A stretch of 46,511 nt of DNA from Chloroflexota bacterium. GTDB lineage: Bacteria; Chloroflexota; Anaerolineae; UBA1429. Below the pieces are notes generated by a model. The model did not search any database. It saw nothing but the letters and a program-made list of their open reading frames with translations, and was not told the origin of the DNA. The stretch is taken from NCBI GenBank assembly GCA_012729155.1, contig JAAYDS010000053.1, positions 1-46,511 on the forward strand, given 5' to 3'. Within the stretch, counting starts at the first letter, position 1, and the number at the start of each line of letters is the position of its first letter. The position numbers were made by a program, and so were the translations under genes. Positions 15,178 to 24,267 of this stretch are shown here, one piece after another.

Positions 15178-16797
15178 TTACCAGCGATAGTCTACTGTGT
15201 AGGTGACCACCGCCTCGCCATCGGCTGGCACGGCCAGCACAAACTCGATGGTCTGCGCATCGAGCTGGGCAAAGGGCTCGGATGCATCGCGCACGGTAGC
15301 ATCGAGTGCACGGTAGAGGTTCTCGACCACGTGCACCTGGATATCCTCGGCCTTGTGGTTACGCACCGTCACCTGGATGGTCTCTGATGCCTCGCGCTTG
15401 TCCACCTGGCGGAATTCGGTCTGCACGCGCTCGCCCACCACATCAAAGGCACTGCCCAGCACCAGCGACATCTTTTCGTCGCGGGCTGTGTGCTTGATGC
15501 TGTCTTCACCCACCAGCTCAGCGCCGCCGTCCACATCGGCCTTGTAGACGCGCACGCGGCCCTGCGGCAGGGGTATGCCCAGGCCGCTGGGCTCGTCGTT
15601 TACCAGGCGCAGCTGCACCTGGGCATTCATCGTGCCAGCGTTGGGGTTGGCCGGATCGCTATAGGGCGTGCCCCACCAGCGGAAACTGCCGCCAGGCAAA
15701 ACAAAGACCTTCTCTACGGCCACCTCGGGTGCAGCGACGAACTCGATCTGCTTGGTCTGCTGGTCTTTGAGCGTCACCGGGCGCTGCACCTCGTAGAGGT
15801 GATACTCAAAGAACGAGCGCTCTTGCACCCGCGGCGCAGCGGCCGCGCGGGCCATGTCCATCTCGTAGCGCTTGAGCTCTTCTTCGACGGCCACATTGAG
15901 ATCGCCCGCCACCAGCTTGAGCCTGGCGTCGTCGTAGGTAGCGCCGGAACGATTATCGACCGTCACCCAGCCGGTGAGCCCCATGGCGCTATCATCGACT
16001 GTCAGCACAGCCACATAGTCGGCCTGCCAGGTGATGTCGCTCGTCAGGTAGGTCACGCGCACATCCTGTGTGCCGGCCTCGGCCGCCTGCAACAGCCACA
16101 CCAGGGTGGGCCGGGTGATCAACCCCTCGGGCAGGGCAGGCAAGTCGTACTCGCGCACCTTGTCGGTGCGCACGATCTTGATGCCATCGGCCGTGGCCAG
16201 GATCAGATCCTCGGCCGCCGAGAGCAGCGTACCCATGTAGACGTCGCCCTGCTCGGTGGTGACGGCGATCTCGCGGTCGATGTACTTGAGCAGCAGTTTG
16301 CTGCTGCCTACGATGTCGTACTCATAGTTCTGCTCGAGCACCAGGGTGTCGTCAGGGGCCGTCAGCGACTGAAAGTGCACGCTGGTGGGGTCGATGGCGG
16401 CGGCCACGTCGCCAAAGCGCACCTCGTTGACACCCTCTGCCAGCTCCAGGGTGCGGATCTCTTTGATCAGCCCCAGGTTCTGGTTATAGACGGTGACCTC
16501 GACACCGCTAGCAGGCGGCTCGGCCTGTTCGTCTACGGCCGTCTCGGTATCGGGCTCCTCAGCCTCTGGTGTTGGCGTCTCTGGCTCTTCGACCGCTGGC
16601 GCGATCTCCTCGGCCGGCTCTTCTTCTTCGGTTGGAGTCGGCGTGGGTGTTGCCTGTTCGACGGCCTCGGGCGTACCAGTGACGACAGCGAGGGTGGGTG
16701 TGCGCGTGGGTGCCACGCGGATCTGAGCCAGCGCTGTCGAGCCGCTCAGCAGAAGCAGAGCGACCGTCAGAATCGTCAATAACATACGCTTACGCAT
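15178..16797 (-). CDS. Secreted DUF4139-domain protein
   Basis: A 539-residue exported protein. MRKRMLLTILTVALLLLSGS then TALAQ is a classic Sec signal peptide with cleavage near residue 24. A low-complexity Thr/Pro/Glu linker (about 28-95, with TPTPTPTEEEE) follows, then a large beta-rich region with DUF4139 features: VYNQNLGLIKEIR, LTSDITWQADYVAVL, GWVTVDNRSGATYDDA and, near the end, VTVRNHKAEDIQVHVVEN. Function unknown; related proteins are found in the cell envelope. The start at 16797 has AGGAG 8 bases upstream; a frame running to 16923 would begin before the predicted transcript start. Confidence 0.85.
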   Translation of the reverse strand: MRKRMLLTILTVALLLLSGSTALAQIRVAPTRTPTLAVVTGTPEAVEQATPTPTPTEEEEPAEEIAPAVEEPETPTPEAEEPDTETAVDEQAEPPASGVEVTVYNQNLGLIKEIRTLELAEGVNEVRFGDVAAAIDPTSVHFQSLTAPDDTLVLEQNYEYDIVGSSKLLLKYIDREIAVTTEQGDVYMGTLLSAAEDLILATADGIKIVRTDKVREYDLPALPEGLITRPTLVWLLQAAEAGTQDVRVTYLTSDITWQADYVAVLTVDDSAMGLTGWVTVDNRSGATYDDARLKLVAGDLNVAVEEELKRYEMDMARAAAAPRVQERSFFEYHLYEVQRPVTLKDQQTKQIEFVAAPEVAVEKVFVLPGGSFRWWGTPYSDPANPNAGTMNAQVQLRLVNDEPSGLGIPLPQGRVRVYKADVDGGAELVGEDSIKHTARDEKMSLVLGSAFDVVGERVQTEFRQVDKREASETIQVTVRNHKAEDIQVHVVENLYRALDATVRDASEPFAQLDAQTIEFVLAVPADGEAVVTYTVDYRW

Positions 16798-16894
16798 GGG
16801 TTTGCTCCTCTCGCAACGCTCACTCGGGGTTCGCAACAGAAGGTGGCGAGGCGCGAACCTGGGCCAGCGGGCACAATGCCATCTGGGCACCGTC

Positions 16895-16923
16895 ATTATA
16901 GGTCGGGCGAGAGGTGCTGGCAA
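16895..16923 (-). promoter_or_regulatory. Promoter of the DUF4139 gene
   Basis: TTGCCA (16923-16918), 17 bases, TATAAT (16900-16895) on the minus strand, giving a leader of about 90 bases before the ATG at 16797. Confidence 0.65.
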
Positions 16924-16940
16924 CGGCCTGTGGTGCTAGG

Positions 16941-18401
16941 CTACACCAGGCCAAACAGGCGCAGCGCCAGCAGGGCCACGCCCACACCGATGGTGCCGCC
17001 CGCGATGGTCTGTGGCACAGTGTGGGCCTCGCCGCGCACACGCGCCCAGGCCACCAGGGGGATGAGCAGTAGCACCGGGATGAGCGTAGGCCCCACCACG
17101 CCGGTGATCAGCGTGGCGCCCAACGCAATGCCAGAGACGTGCTGGCTCACCTTCCACCATACGGTGATGGCTGTGTTGATGAGCACCAGCACCAACGTGG
17201 CGCCAAAGGCCATCAGCAGATAGCGTGGCCCATCGAGCAGCGCCAGCACCAACACCGGCAGCAGCGACAGCCCCAGCGAGGAGGCTACCAGTCGCCACTG
17301 CAGTCGCTCGGTGCGCTCGGTGATGTGCCAGTCGCTAATGCGACCCTGGCGCAGTGCCCGCTTGAGCACCAGCAGCGCCAGGCCCACCACAGGCAGCGCC
17401 AGGCCTACTACCCAGGCCAGGCCATACCACCAGCCGTGCGGGTCTAGCAGGCCCAGTGCCAGCAAGATGACGATGCTCACATAGTGGGGCGCCAGAAAGC
17501 GCGAAATAAGGCGCGCAGCGCGCTGGTCCCATGGCAGCTCAGAGATCAGCGTGCCCAGCAAGATCAACACGCCGCCCATCAGCCCCAGCGGCGTCATCAC
17601 ATCGCCGGCCAGCAGCACGCCGAACAGGGCGGCAAAGACGGGCTCGGCGGTGAAAATCAGCGCGGTATGGGTGGGCGTGGTAAAGCGCTGCATGGCCGTC
17701 TGCACCAGGAACGCCACAGCTGTTGCCAGCACGCCCGTAAAGGCGGCAGCAAAGAGCGTATTGGCTTGTAGGGCCGGCCAGGGCAGGTCGACAAAGAGGC
17801 TAACGACACCGCTGAGCAGGGCCACGGTGAACACCTGGACGATGGTCAGCGCCAGATAGTCATGACGACTGCCCAGTGCGCCCACCGCCACAATGTGTAG
17901 CGCAAACGAGACGGCGCAGAGCAGCACCAACACATCGCCCTCTGAGATGCGCTGCAGCTCACCGGTCGTCTCGCCGCCGTTGGTGAGCGAGAGCAGCGCC
18001 AGCCCCACCACGGCCAGCGCCACGCCCACCAGGGCCGCGTATTTGGGGCGCTGTCGCAACAGCAGTGCCGAGAGCAACGGCACGATGGCCACAGATAGCC
18101 CTGTGATGAACCCCGCCTTGGAGGCGGTGGTATATTGTAGGCCCAACGTCTGAAAGGCATAGCCGGCCAGCAAGGCCAGGCCGATCAGCGCGCCAGCACC
18201 CCAGCCACGCCAGCCCAGCCGTCGTAACCGTTGCCAGCCAAAGGGCAAGAGCACCAGCGCGGCCAGGCCAAAGCGTAGCGCCAAAAACGCCCACACCGGA
18301 AAGGTCTCGGTGGCGCCCTTGACCATGACAAAGGTGCCACCCCACACCAGGGTGACGAGCAATAGACTGAGGTCTGCCCAGCGTTGCTGGCGCACGTTCA
18401 T
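16941..18401 (-). CDS. EamA/DMT transporter fused to a PAP2-like membrane domain
   Basis: A 486-residue membrane protein in two parts. Residues 1-290 are a DMT-superfamily (EamA) transporter with ten hydrophobic segments and two repeats: LLLVTLVWGGTFVMVKGA at the start and AAFTGVLATAVAFLVQTAMQRFTTPTHTALIF in the second half. Residues about 310-486 are another membrane module with the layout of the PAP2 lipid-phosphatase superfamily: ISDWHITERTERLQWRL, then KVSQHVSGIALG and VAWARVRGEAHTVPQTIAGG. Canonical phosphatase motifs are eroded, so activity is doubtful. ATG 18401 lies one base beyond the stop of the VWA gene, so it is probably translationally coupled. The fusion hints at export linked to a lipid or phosphorylated substrate, which is inference. 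Confidence 0.8.
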   Translation of the reverse strand: MNVRQQRWADLSLLLVTLVWGGTFVMVKGATETFPVWAFLALRFGLAALVLLPFGWQRLRRLGWRGWGAGALIGLALLAGYAFQTLGLQYTTASKAGFITGLSVAIVPLLSALLLRQRPKYAALVGVALAVVGLALLSLTNGGETTGELQRISEGDVLVLLCAVSFALHIVAVGALGSRHDYLALTIVQVFTVALLSGVVSLFVDLPWPALQANTLFAAAFTGVLATAVAFLVQTAMQRFTTPTHTALIFTAEPVFAALFGVLLAGDVMTPLGLMGGVLILLGTLISELPWDQRAARLISRFLAPHYVSIVILLALGLLDPHGWWYGLAWVVGLALPVVGLALLVLKRALRQGRISDWHITERTERLQWRLVASSLGLSLLPVLVLALLDGPRYLLMAFGATLVLVLINTAITVWWKVSQHVSGIALGATLITGVVGPTLIPVLLLIPLVAWARVRGEAHTVPQTIAGGTIGVGVALLALRLFGLV

Positions 18402-18402
18402 G

Positions 18403-19296
18403 CTAGCCCTTGAGCTCCTGTCGCACCATGTCATACAGGCTGTCGGCGCGCAGGTCGCGCAGCGTGTAGCAGGGGCCGCCCAGGGTGTCGGCCAACTCTT
18501 GCGCAAGCCCGCGGTCGAGCGATTCGTGCTCGGTGTTGATGACCACGCAATGGATCTGCTTTTCGGCAAACATGCGCGCCACCATCAGGCCTTCTTCGCG
18601 CGGGGGCATGCCCGTCAGCGAGACGTTACCGGCGCCATCGGTGAGCATGATCATCATCGGCACGATCTCGTTGTCTTGCAGCAGTTCGCGCTGGATCACC
18701 TCGAACGACATCACCAGCCCGGCCGAGAGCGGCGTCTTGCCGCCCACGGGGATGTCGCGCAGGGCTGACTTGGCCATCTCAACGCTGGATGTGGGCGGCA
18801 GCACCAGCGATGCTCGGTCGCGCTGGAAAGAGACCATGGCCACGCGGTCGCGTTTCTGGTAGGCGTCGACCAGCAGCGACATGATGGCGCCCTTGGTGGC
18901 CTCCATGCGTTCGGCGGCAGCCATCGACCAGCTCGCGTCTACCGCAAAGAGCACCAGATTTGAGGTCTTGCGCACGCGCACCTTGCGCTGAATGTCCTGA
19001 TCATGGATGGATATGGCCATGCCCTCATCCAGGCGTTCGCGCTGGTAGGGCGCGGCCTGGCGGGCGGTGGCATCGAGAGCGATATCCTCGTAGCGGCCGT
19101 TGGCGGGGCGAGCGTAGATGTAACGGCCCCGCTTGCGGGTGCTGACGGTGTAGCTACGTTTGCCCCCCGAGCGGCGCTGCTGGCGATCGTTCTGAGCGGC
19201 CAACTTGGCCGGCTTGAACATGGCCCCAATGTTGACGACGTTGCCCCCTGGCTGGGGCGTGTTGATGGCCTGTGCATCGGTGTGGGTGCCGCGCAT
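18403..19296 (-). CDS. VWA-domain part of a ChlD-like metal chelatase subunit
   Basis: The C-terminal half of a ChlD/BchD-type chelatase subunit. From the ATG at 19296 it has 297 residues: a basic linker (KLAAQNDRQQRRSGGKRSYT), then a von Willebrand A domain with a complete MIDAS (DASWS, D120-S124; T in KTPLSAG; D in LTDGAGN). No clear ribosome-binding site precedes 19296, and the same frame is open upstream to 19413, overlapping the end of the ChlI-like gene across a run of nine A residues (19358-19350). A -1 slip there would join both parts into a 676-residue ChlD. I therefore read this as the shifted half of one chlD gene, although separate initiation at 19296 is also possible. Confidence 0.82.
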   Translation of the reverse strand: MRGTHTDAQAINTPQPGGNVVNIGAMFKPAKLAAQNDRQQRRSGGKRSYTVSTRKRGRYIYARPANGRYEDIALDATARQAAPYQRERLDEGMAISIHDQDIQRKVRVRKTSNLVLFAVDASWSMAAAERMEATKGAIMSLLVDAYQKRDRVAMVSFQRDRASLVLPPTSSVEMAKSALRDIPVGGKTPLSAGLVMSFEVIQRELLQDNEIVPMMIMLTDGAGNVSLTGMPPREEGLMVARMFAEKQIHCVVINTEHESLDRGLAQELADTLGGPCYTLRDLRADSLYDMVRQELKG

Positions 19297-19337
19297 GGGC
19301 GTGCCCTGCCCGGGGGCGGGCTCTTGGTCAGGCGAGG

Positions 19338-20432
19338 TCAGCGGGTCAGTTTTTTTTTGGTCTGCGCGCCGGGTTGACCGGCTTGCTGAGGGTCCGGCTC
19401 GCCCACCTCGCAACGGGCCTGTTCGAGCCGTTGAGCCAGCTTTTCGAGCTTGGCCTCGGTGTCTTCAAAGGGTTTGCGGCGCAGGCGATGGGGCAAGGCC
19501 AGCTCGGCTGCCAGCAGAATGTCGGTGTCGCAGATGCTCGCGCGCCCTTCAAAGGCAGCGTGGGCCAGAGCCGTCTTGAGGATGACGATATCGGCGCGGT
19601 GGCCGTCTACGTCCATTTCGCTGGTGAGCTGGGCGATCGTGTATAGATCGCGCGGCTCGTAGGTCACCTTGGGCAAAAGCTCGCGGGCCTCGGCGATGCG
19701 CTCTGACAGCATGCCTTCGGCGCCATGCCACTGGTCGGCAAAGGTGTCAGAGTCGGCCTCGTACTCGACGCGGCGGCGCAAGATCTCGACGCGGGCGTCG
19801 GGGTCGGCGATGCCGGTGATATCGACGCAGAGCGCAAAGCGGTCGAGCAGTTGCGGCCGCAGCTCGCCTTCTTCGGGGTTCATGGTGCCCACCAGGATGA
19901 ACCGTGCCGGATGCGAAAAGCTGATGCCCTCGCGCTCGACGACGTTGACGCCCATGGCGGCCGAATCGAGCAGCAGGTCGACCACATGGTCGTCCAGCAG
20001 GTTGACCTCGTCTACGTACAACACGCCGCGGTTGGCGGCGGCCAGCACGCCTGGCTCAAAGCGGCGCTCACCCAGCTTGATGGCCTTTTCGATATCGAGG
20101 GTGCCCACCACGCGGTCCTCGGTGGCACTAACGGGCAGGTCGACAAAGCGAGTGCGATGGTGCGCCACGGGGAGCGCCTCTCCAGCAGAAACCCGATCGC
20201 GACAGCTATCGCACATCAGCTCGGGCAGGCGTGGATCGCACTGGAAGGGGCAGTCGGCGACGATGTCGATCTCAGGCAGCAGGGCGGCGAGGGCGCGCAC
20301 GGCGGTCGACTTGGCGGTGCCACGCTCGCCGCGGATGAGTACGCCGCCGATGAGTGGGCTGATGGCGTTAAGCACCAGGGCCCGCTTCATGCGCTCTTGT
20401 CCGACGATGGCGGTAAAGGGAAAGATGTGCAT
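19338..20432 (-). CDS. ChlI-like AAA+ chelatase subunit / N-terminal half of ChlD
   Basis: A 364-residue AAA+ ATPase of the magnesium/cobalt chelatase I family, the motor that inserts metal into a tetrapyrrole with the large H/CobN subunit. Walker [10 protein letters not shown] (35-43), Walker [12 protein letters not shown] (D141, E142), the [26 protein letters not shown] segment, and a four-cysteine insert (C61, C65, C74, C77) typical of ChlI/ChlD of methanogens and CobN-associated systems. It ends in TKKKLTR directly at the A9 run. ATG 20432 is chosen over GTG 20435; GGGAG lies 9 bases upstream. No cobN or bchH is in the window. A cobalt chelatase role would suit the corrinoid protein nearby, but this is inference. 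Confidence 0.88.
   Translation of the reverse strand: MHIFPFTAIVGQERMKRALVLNAISPLIGGVLIRGERGTAKSTAVRALAALLPEIDIVADCPFQCDPRLPELMCDSCRDRVSAGEALPVAHHRTRFVDLPVSATEDRVVGTLDIEKAIKLGERRFEPGVLAAANRGVLYVDEVNLLDDHVVDLLLDSAAMGVNVVEREGISFSHPARFILVGTMNPEEGELRPQLLDRFALCVDITGIADPDARVEILRRRVEYEADSDTFADQWHGAEGMLSERIAEARELLPKVTYEPRDLYTIAQLTSEMDVDGHRADIVILKTALAHAAFEGRASICDTDILLAAELALPHRLRRKPFEDTEAKLEKLAQRLEQARCEVGEPDPQQAGQPGAQTKKKLTR
19350..19358 (-). promoter_or_regulatory. A9 slippery site for -1 frameshifting between chlI-like and VWA frames
   Basis: On the minus strand ACC-AAA-AAA-AAA-CTG is read in the ChlI frame, which stops three codons later at TGA (19340-19338). Slipping back one base gives AAA-ACT-GAC and enters the open VWA frame. 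A short GCCCG/CGGGC hairpin lies about 30 bases downstream. A9 runs are also classic sites of RNA polymerase slippage. Confidence 0.65.
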
Positions 20433-20464
20433 CACTCGCGACTCCCACAGGGCTGCAGCTTGTG

Positions 20465-20493
20465 AGTATAGGCTGAGGAAGTGAGCCTGTCAA
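20465..20493 (-). promoter_or_regulatory. Promoter of the chelatase/DMT gene group
   Basis: TTGACA (20493-20488), 17 bases, TATACT (20470-20465) on the minus strand, 33 bases upstream of the ATG at 20432. The -35 is perfect. Confidence 0.7.
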
Positions 20494-20534
20494 TCAGGCC
20501 GAAAAGCGGGCTTGTGGGTGCGACGGCGCCCCCG

Positions 20535-20577
20535 AGCCCTGTGCATTGCAGGCGGGCCCGAGGGCAGCCACAGGGCT
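20535..20577 (-). other. Inverted repeat at the end of the anti-sigma gene
   Basis: AGCCCTGTG (20535-20543) and CACAGGGCT (20569-20577) are exact complements around a 25-base loop, overlapping the anti-sigma stop codon. No U-tract follows, so it may be an attenuating or processing hairpin rather than a true terminator. Confidence 0.35.
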
Positions 20578-21151
20578 AGAGGCGTGCGGTCTCGCGCAAC
20601 GCCTCCCAGCGCTCGCGGAGGTCGGCGGTGAGATCGTCGAGCTGGCTCTGTCGAGACATCAACCCCAGGCTGACGCCCACACCCGCCAGAGTAAAGAACA
20701 GACCAAACCAGATGGCCCAGAACAGGTCTCGCCCGGCGGCGCCGAGAGGCTGGCGCAGGCTGGCCATGATGGGCATGGTGGCCGGCGGCAGCGTCAGTGC
20801 GGCGGGCGCACTCTCGGGCAGCTTGAGGCCGACCAGGTTGGCCGCCAGAACGGTGCCAATGGTGATGGTGATAGCCAAGGCTGGCACCCATACCGTCCAC
20901 GGCAGCCATTGCCAGCCCGGCTCGGTGGGGTAGCGAGCGATGCGCGCCATCACCGGCGCCACCAGATCATGCGGCAGGGGGGCCAGCGGCCAGGCGCGCA
21001 ACACCGTCTCGGCGCGGCGCAGGCGCGCCAGCTCGGCACGACAACTCGGGCATTGCGCCAGGTGCTGTTGCAGCGCGAGGTCGCTGATGCTGTCGGTTGT
21101 GGCATTGGCCAGCTCGGCGATGCGGTCGTGATAGGTTCGACAGTTACTCAT
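20576..21151 (-). CDS. Zinc-finger anti-sigma factor, membrane-anchored
   Basis: A 191-residue anti-sigma factor. The N-terminal ZAS-type domain has HLAQCPSC (the HxxxCxxC zinc motif, about residues 29-36) after helix-forming SDLALQQ. A transmembrane segment (WVPALAITITIGTVLAANL, about 87-106) and a second (FWAIWFGLFFTLAGVGVSLG, about 144-163) anchor it, leaving a short intervening loop outside. It would sequester the ECF sigma factor encoded just upstream until an envelope signal releases it. ATG 21151 overlaps the sigma gene end by 8 bases; the longer frame to 21187 would overlap more and lacks a ribosome-binding site. Confidence 0.85.
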   Translation of the reverse strand: MSNCRTYHDRIAELANATTDSISDLALQQHLAQCPSCRAELARLRRAETVLRAWPLAPLPHDLVAPVMARIARYPTEPGWQWLPWTVWVPALAITITIGTVLAANLVGLKLPESAPAALTLPPATMPIMASLRQPLGAAGRDLFWAIWFGLFFTLAGVGVSLGLMSRQSQLDDLTADLRERWEALRETARL

Positions 21152-21713
21152 GCGGTTCGTCCCTTTCAAGCAGGCGGGCCAGTGCACGGCGGGCGCGGCT
21201 AAGTTGCGCTTTGACAGTGCCCAGAGGCAGCGTCAGGCTTGCGGCAATATCGTCATAGCTTAGCTGTGCCTGGTAGAACAGCGTCAGCACGGTGCGATAG
21301 CGCTCGGGCAGCTCGCCCACGGCGCTCCAGAGCTCGCGGCGCGTTTGCCGCTCGATGACACTCGACTCGGGCTGCAGCTGGCCGTCGGCCGCCAGCGCCA
21401 GGTGATCGTCTCCCAGTTCGACGCTGCGGCCGAGCTGCCGGCGACGGTTGAGACAGGTGTTGGTGACGATACGATAGAGCCAGGTGCTAAAGCGGCTGTC
21501 GCCGCGAAAGTTCGGCAGAGCCCGCCAGGCGCGCACGTAGGCCACCTGCGCCAGGTCTTCAGCCTCTTGCGGGTTGCGCAAGATCTGATAGGCGAGGTTA
21601 TAGACCTGTGTCTGTGTATGGCGTACGATCTCGCCAAAGGCATCGTGGTCGCCGTCGCGCGCTCGCGCCACCCAGACATCGAGGGGGTCTTGCACCACCG
21701 TGCCCCGTTGCAC
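21144..21713 (-). CDS. ECF RNA polymerase sigma factor (RpoE-like)
   Basis: A 189-residue group IV sigma factor. Region 2 (about 25-95) shows the ILRNPQEAEDLAQVAYVRAWRALPNFRGDSRFSTWLYRI pattern, which binds core polymerase and the -10; region 4 (about 125-180) shows ELPERYRTVLTLFY then LSYDDIAASLTLPLGTVKAQLSRARRAL, a helix-turn-helix that reads the -35. It is cotranscribed with the membrane anti-sigma factor downstream and a small membrane protein upstream. The start is uncertain: GTG 21713 lies 5 bases after the upstream gene with no clear ribosome-binding site; GTG 21698 or 21695 are alternatives. Confidence 0.92.
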   Translation of the reverse strand: MQRGTVVQDPLDVWVARARDGDHDAFGEIVRHTQTQVYNLAYQILRNPQEAEDLAQVAYVRAWRALPNFRGDSRFSTWLYRIVTNTCLNRRRQLGRSVELGDDHLALAADGQLQPESSVIERQTRRELWSAVGELPERYRTVLTLFYQAQLSYDDIAASLTLPLGTVKAQLSRARRALARLLERDEPHE

Positions 21714-21718
21714 CGCGT

Positions 21719-22162
21719 CTAACGAGCCACCGCGTCACTGGCCTCAGGCGCAGCCTCCTCCTCAGTATCGACCTCAACAGGGGCCTTGGCCTGGTGGTCT
21801 CGCGAGGTGCCCAACGTGAGGTAATAGATGAGCACCATGCCCAGCCCCACAAAGAGCGGCAACAGGCCGGCAATCAGCCATGCGCCAGCGCCCAGCGTGC
21901 CCAGGCCCAGCAGCAGGGCCAGGCCGCTGGCAGCGGTGATGACCCCGCCCCACAGCACTCCCCGGTTGCCGCTACGTTGCGAGGCGTTCAGGTGGTTCTC
22001 GTCGGGCGGGTAGCCCAATTGCGCCAGGGCTACACGCTCTTTGTAGCGTATGTAGCGGTTCAGCGTCACAAAGAGGAGCACGACCGCCGTGAGCGCAAAG
22101 GGCAAGATGAAAAGGAACCAAAAAGTCAGCGTCACAGAGCCTCCTGCAGTCTTTTCTATCAT
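21719..22162 (-). CDS. Small membrane protein upstream of ECF sigma factor (DUF6249-like)
   Basis: A 147-residue protein with a first hydrophobic helix (LTFWFLFILPFALTAVVLLFVTLN), a cytoplasmic stretch with YKERVALAQLGYPPDE, then two membrane helices (GVLWGGVITAASGLALLLGLGTLG and WLIAGLLPLFVGLGMVLIYYLTLG). The YKER-x-ALA-LG pattern with two C-terminal helices resembles DUF6249-type proteins often found beside ECF sigma/anti-sigma pairs. The start is either ATG 22162 (GAGG 8 bases upstream) or GTG 22135, which has a perfect AGGAGG 4 bases upstream and would give 138 residues. Function unknown; it may take part in signal sensing with the sigma/anti-sigma pair. Confidence 0.72.
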   Translation of the reverse strand: MIEKTAGGSVTLTFWFLFILPFALTAVVLLFVTLNRYIRYKERVALAQLGYPPDENHLNASQRSGNRGVLWGGVITAASGLALLLGLGTLGAGAWLIAGLLPLFVGLGMVLIYYLTLGTSRDHQAKAPVEVDTEEEAAPEASDAVAR

Positions 22163-22227
22163 TTGGACACACCCTCTCTTGCACGGGTTGCGCCGCCGGT
22201 GGGCGCTGGTTGGCGTGCGGCGGCCTT

Positions 22228-22254
22228 TTGACAGCCCCTCTAATGTGGTATAAT
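22228..22254 (+). promoter_or_regulatory. mreB: Strong promoter of the mreB-ndk gene run
   Basis: TTGACA (22228-22233), 15 bases, TATAAT (22249-22254), with an extended -10 (TGG before TATAAT). Both boxes are perfect consensus; the short spacer is offset by the extended element. The mreB start is about 36 bases downstream. Confidence 0.75.
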
Positions 22255-22290
22255 CGCACGCGAGCTTTCCATCAGCCAGTGAGGTCTGTC

Positions 22291-23376
<1,086 letters not shown>

Positions 23377-23394
23377 AAGGGGGAGCGTCGGAAC

Positions 23395-24264
23395 ATGAGC
23401 CGCTCACGCCATTGGCCGGTGGCGCTCATTCTGGTGCTCGCGCTCATTCTCGCCTGGCTGATCCTCGATCGTACCCAGCCCGATCACAACCCCTTGCGCG
23501 ACGCCCTGGATGGCGTCTTGACGCCGCTGCAGTATGCCACCACCGTGAGCGGGCGCGAGTTCAGCGGGTTGTCTTCGATCTTTGCCGACCGTCTCGAACT
23601 CAGCCGCGAGAACGAGCAACTCAAACAGCAGGTGGCCGAACTCCGCAGCCATGTGGCGCTGCTGCAAGAGGCGCAGATCGAAAACGAGACGCTGCGCAAG
23701 CAGTTGGGCTTTAAGAGCGCTGTGCCCAGCTATGAGCTCCTTTCTGCCGAAGTAATCGGCCATGACCCCAACGCCCTGTTGCAGTATCTGATTATCGATC
23801 GTGGCGCTCAGGATGGTGTGGCCGTGGCCATGCCCGTGCTTGCCGACACGGGCCTGGTGGGCCGCATCAGCGAGGTCAGCGCCAATTCGGCCAAGGTCAT
23901 GTTGATCTCAGATCCCTCGTCGTCGGTGAGCGCCATTATCCAGCGTACGCGCGCCACGGGTGTGGTGCGTGGCAATGTCGATGGCGGTCTGACCATGTAC
24001 TACCTGTCCCCGGGCGACGTGGTAGAGCCCGGCGATGTGGTGCTGACCTCAGGACTGGGGGGCAACTTTCCCAGGCGGTTGAATATTGGGCAGGTGACCA
24101 GCGCGTCCTATTCGGATGTGGACATGTTTCAGCAGGCCCAGGTGGTGGCCCCACAGGTGTTACGTAGCCTCGAAGAGGTGATGGTGCTCTTGAACGCCAC
24201 CGACTATGAGCTGGCCGAGCCCGAGCAGCCACCCGCGCCGCCGGCGACGCAGGCGGAAGAGTAG
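23395..24264 (+). CDS. mreC: Rod-shape-determining protein MreC
   Basis: A 289-residue bitopic protein: a transmembrane helix (about 7-24, WPVALILVLALILAWLIL), a coiled coil (about 62-105, ELSRENEQLKQQVAELRSHV region) and a two-barrel periplasmic domain with LIIDRGAQDGVAVAMPVL, GLVGRISEVS and GDVVLTSGLGGNFP, which are MreC signatures. It links MreB/MreD to PBP2 and RodA outside the membrane. It follows mreB by 18 bases and precedes mreD by 3. The tail (PEQPPAPPATQAEE) is a proline-rich extension. Confidence 0.93.
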   Translation: MSRSRHWPVALILVLALILAWLILDRTQPDHNPLRDALDGVLTPLQYATTVSGREFSGLSSIFADRLELSRENEQLKQQVAELRSHVALLQEAQIENETLRKQLGFKSAVPSYELLSAEVIGHDPNALLQYLIIDRGAQDGVAVAMPVLADTGLVGRISEVSANSAKVMLISDPSSSVSAIIQRTRATGVVRGNVDGGLTMYYLSPGDVVEPGDVVLTSGLGGNFPRRLNIGQVTSASYSDVDMFQQAQVVAPQVLRSLEEVMVLLNATDYELAEPEQPPAPPATQAEE

Positions 24265-24267
24265 GCC

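Noticed and set aside
15490-16782. Plus-strand frame of 430 codons
   Set aside because: Antisense to the DUF4139 gene; no membrane or domain pattern of its own.
18403-20432. Simple sequencing error splitting chlD
   Set aside because: Cannot be excluded, since A9 runs are error-prone, but the frame relation and position match known chlD frameshifting, so it is reported as probable recoding.
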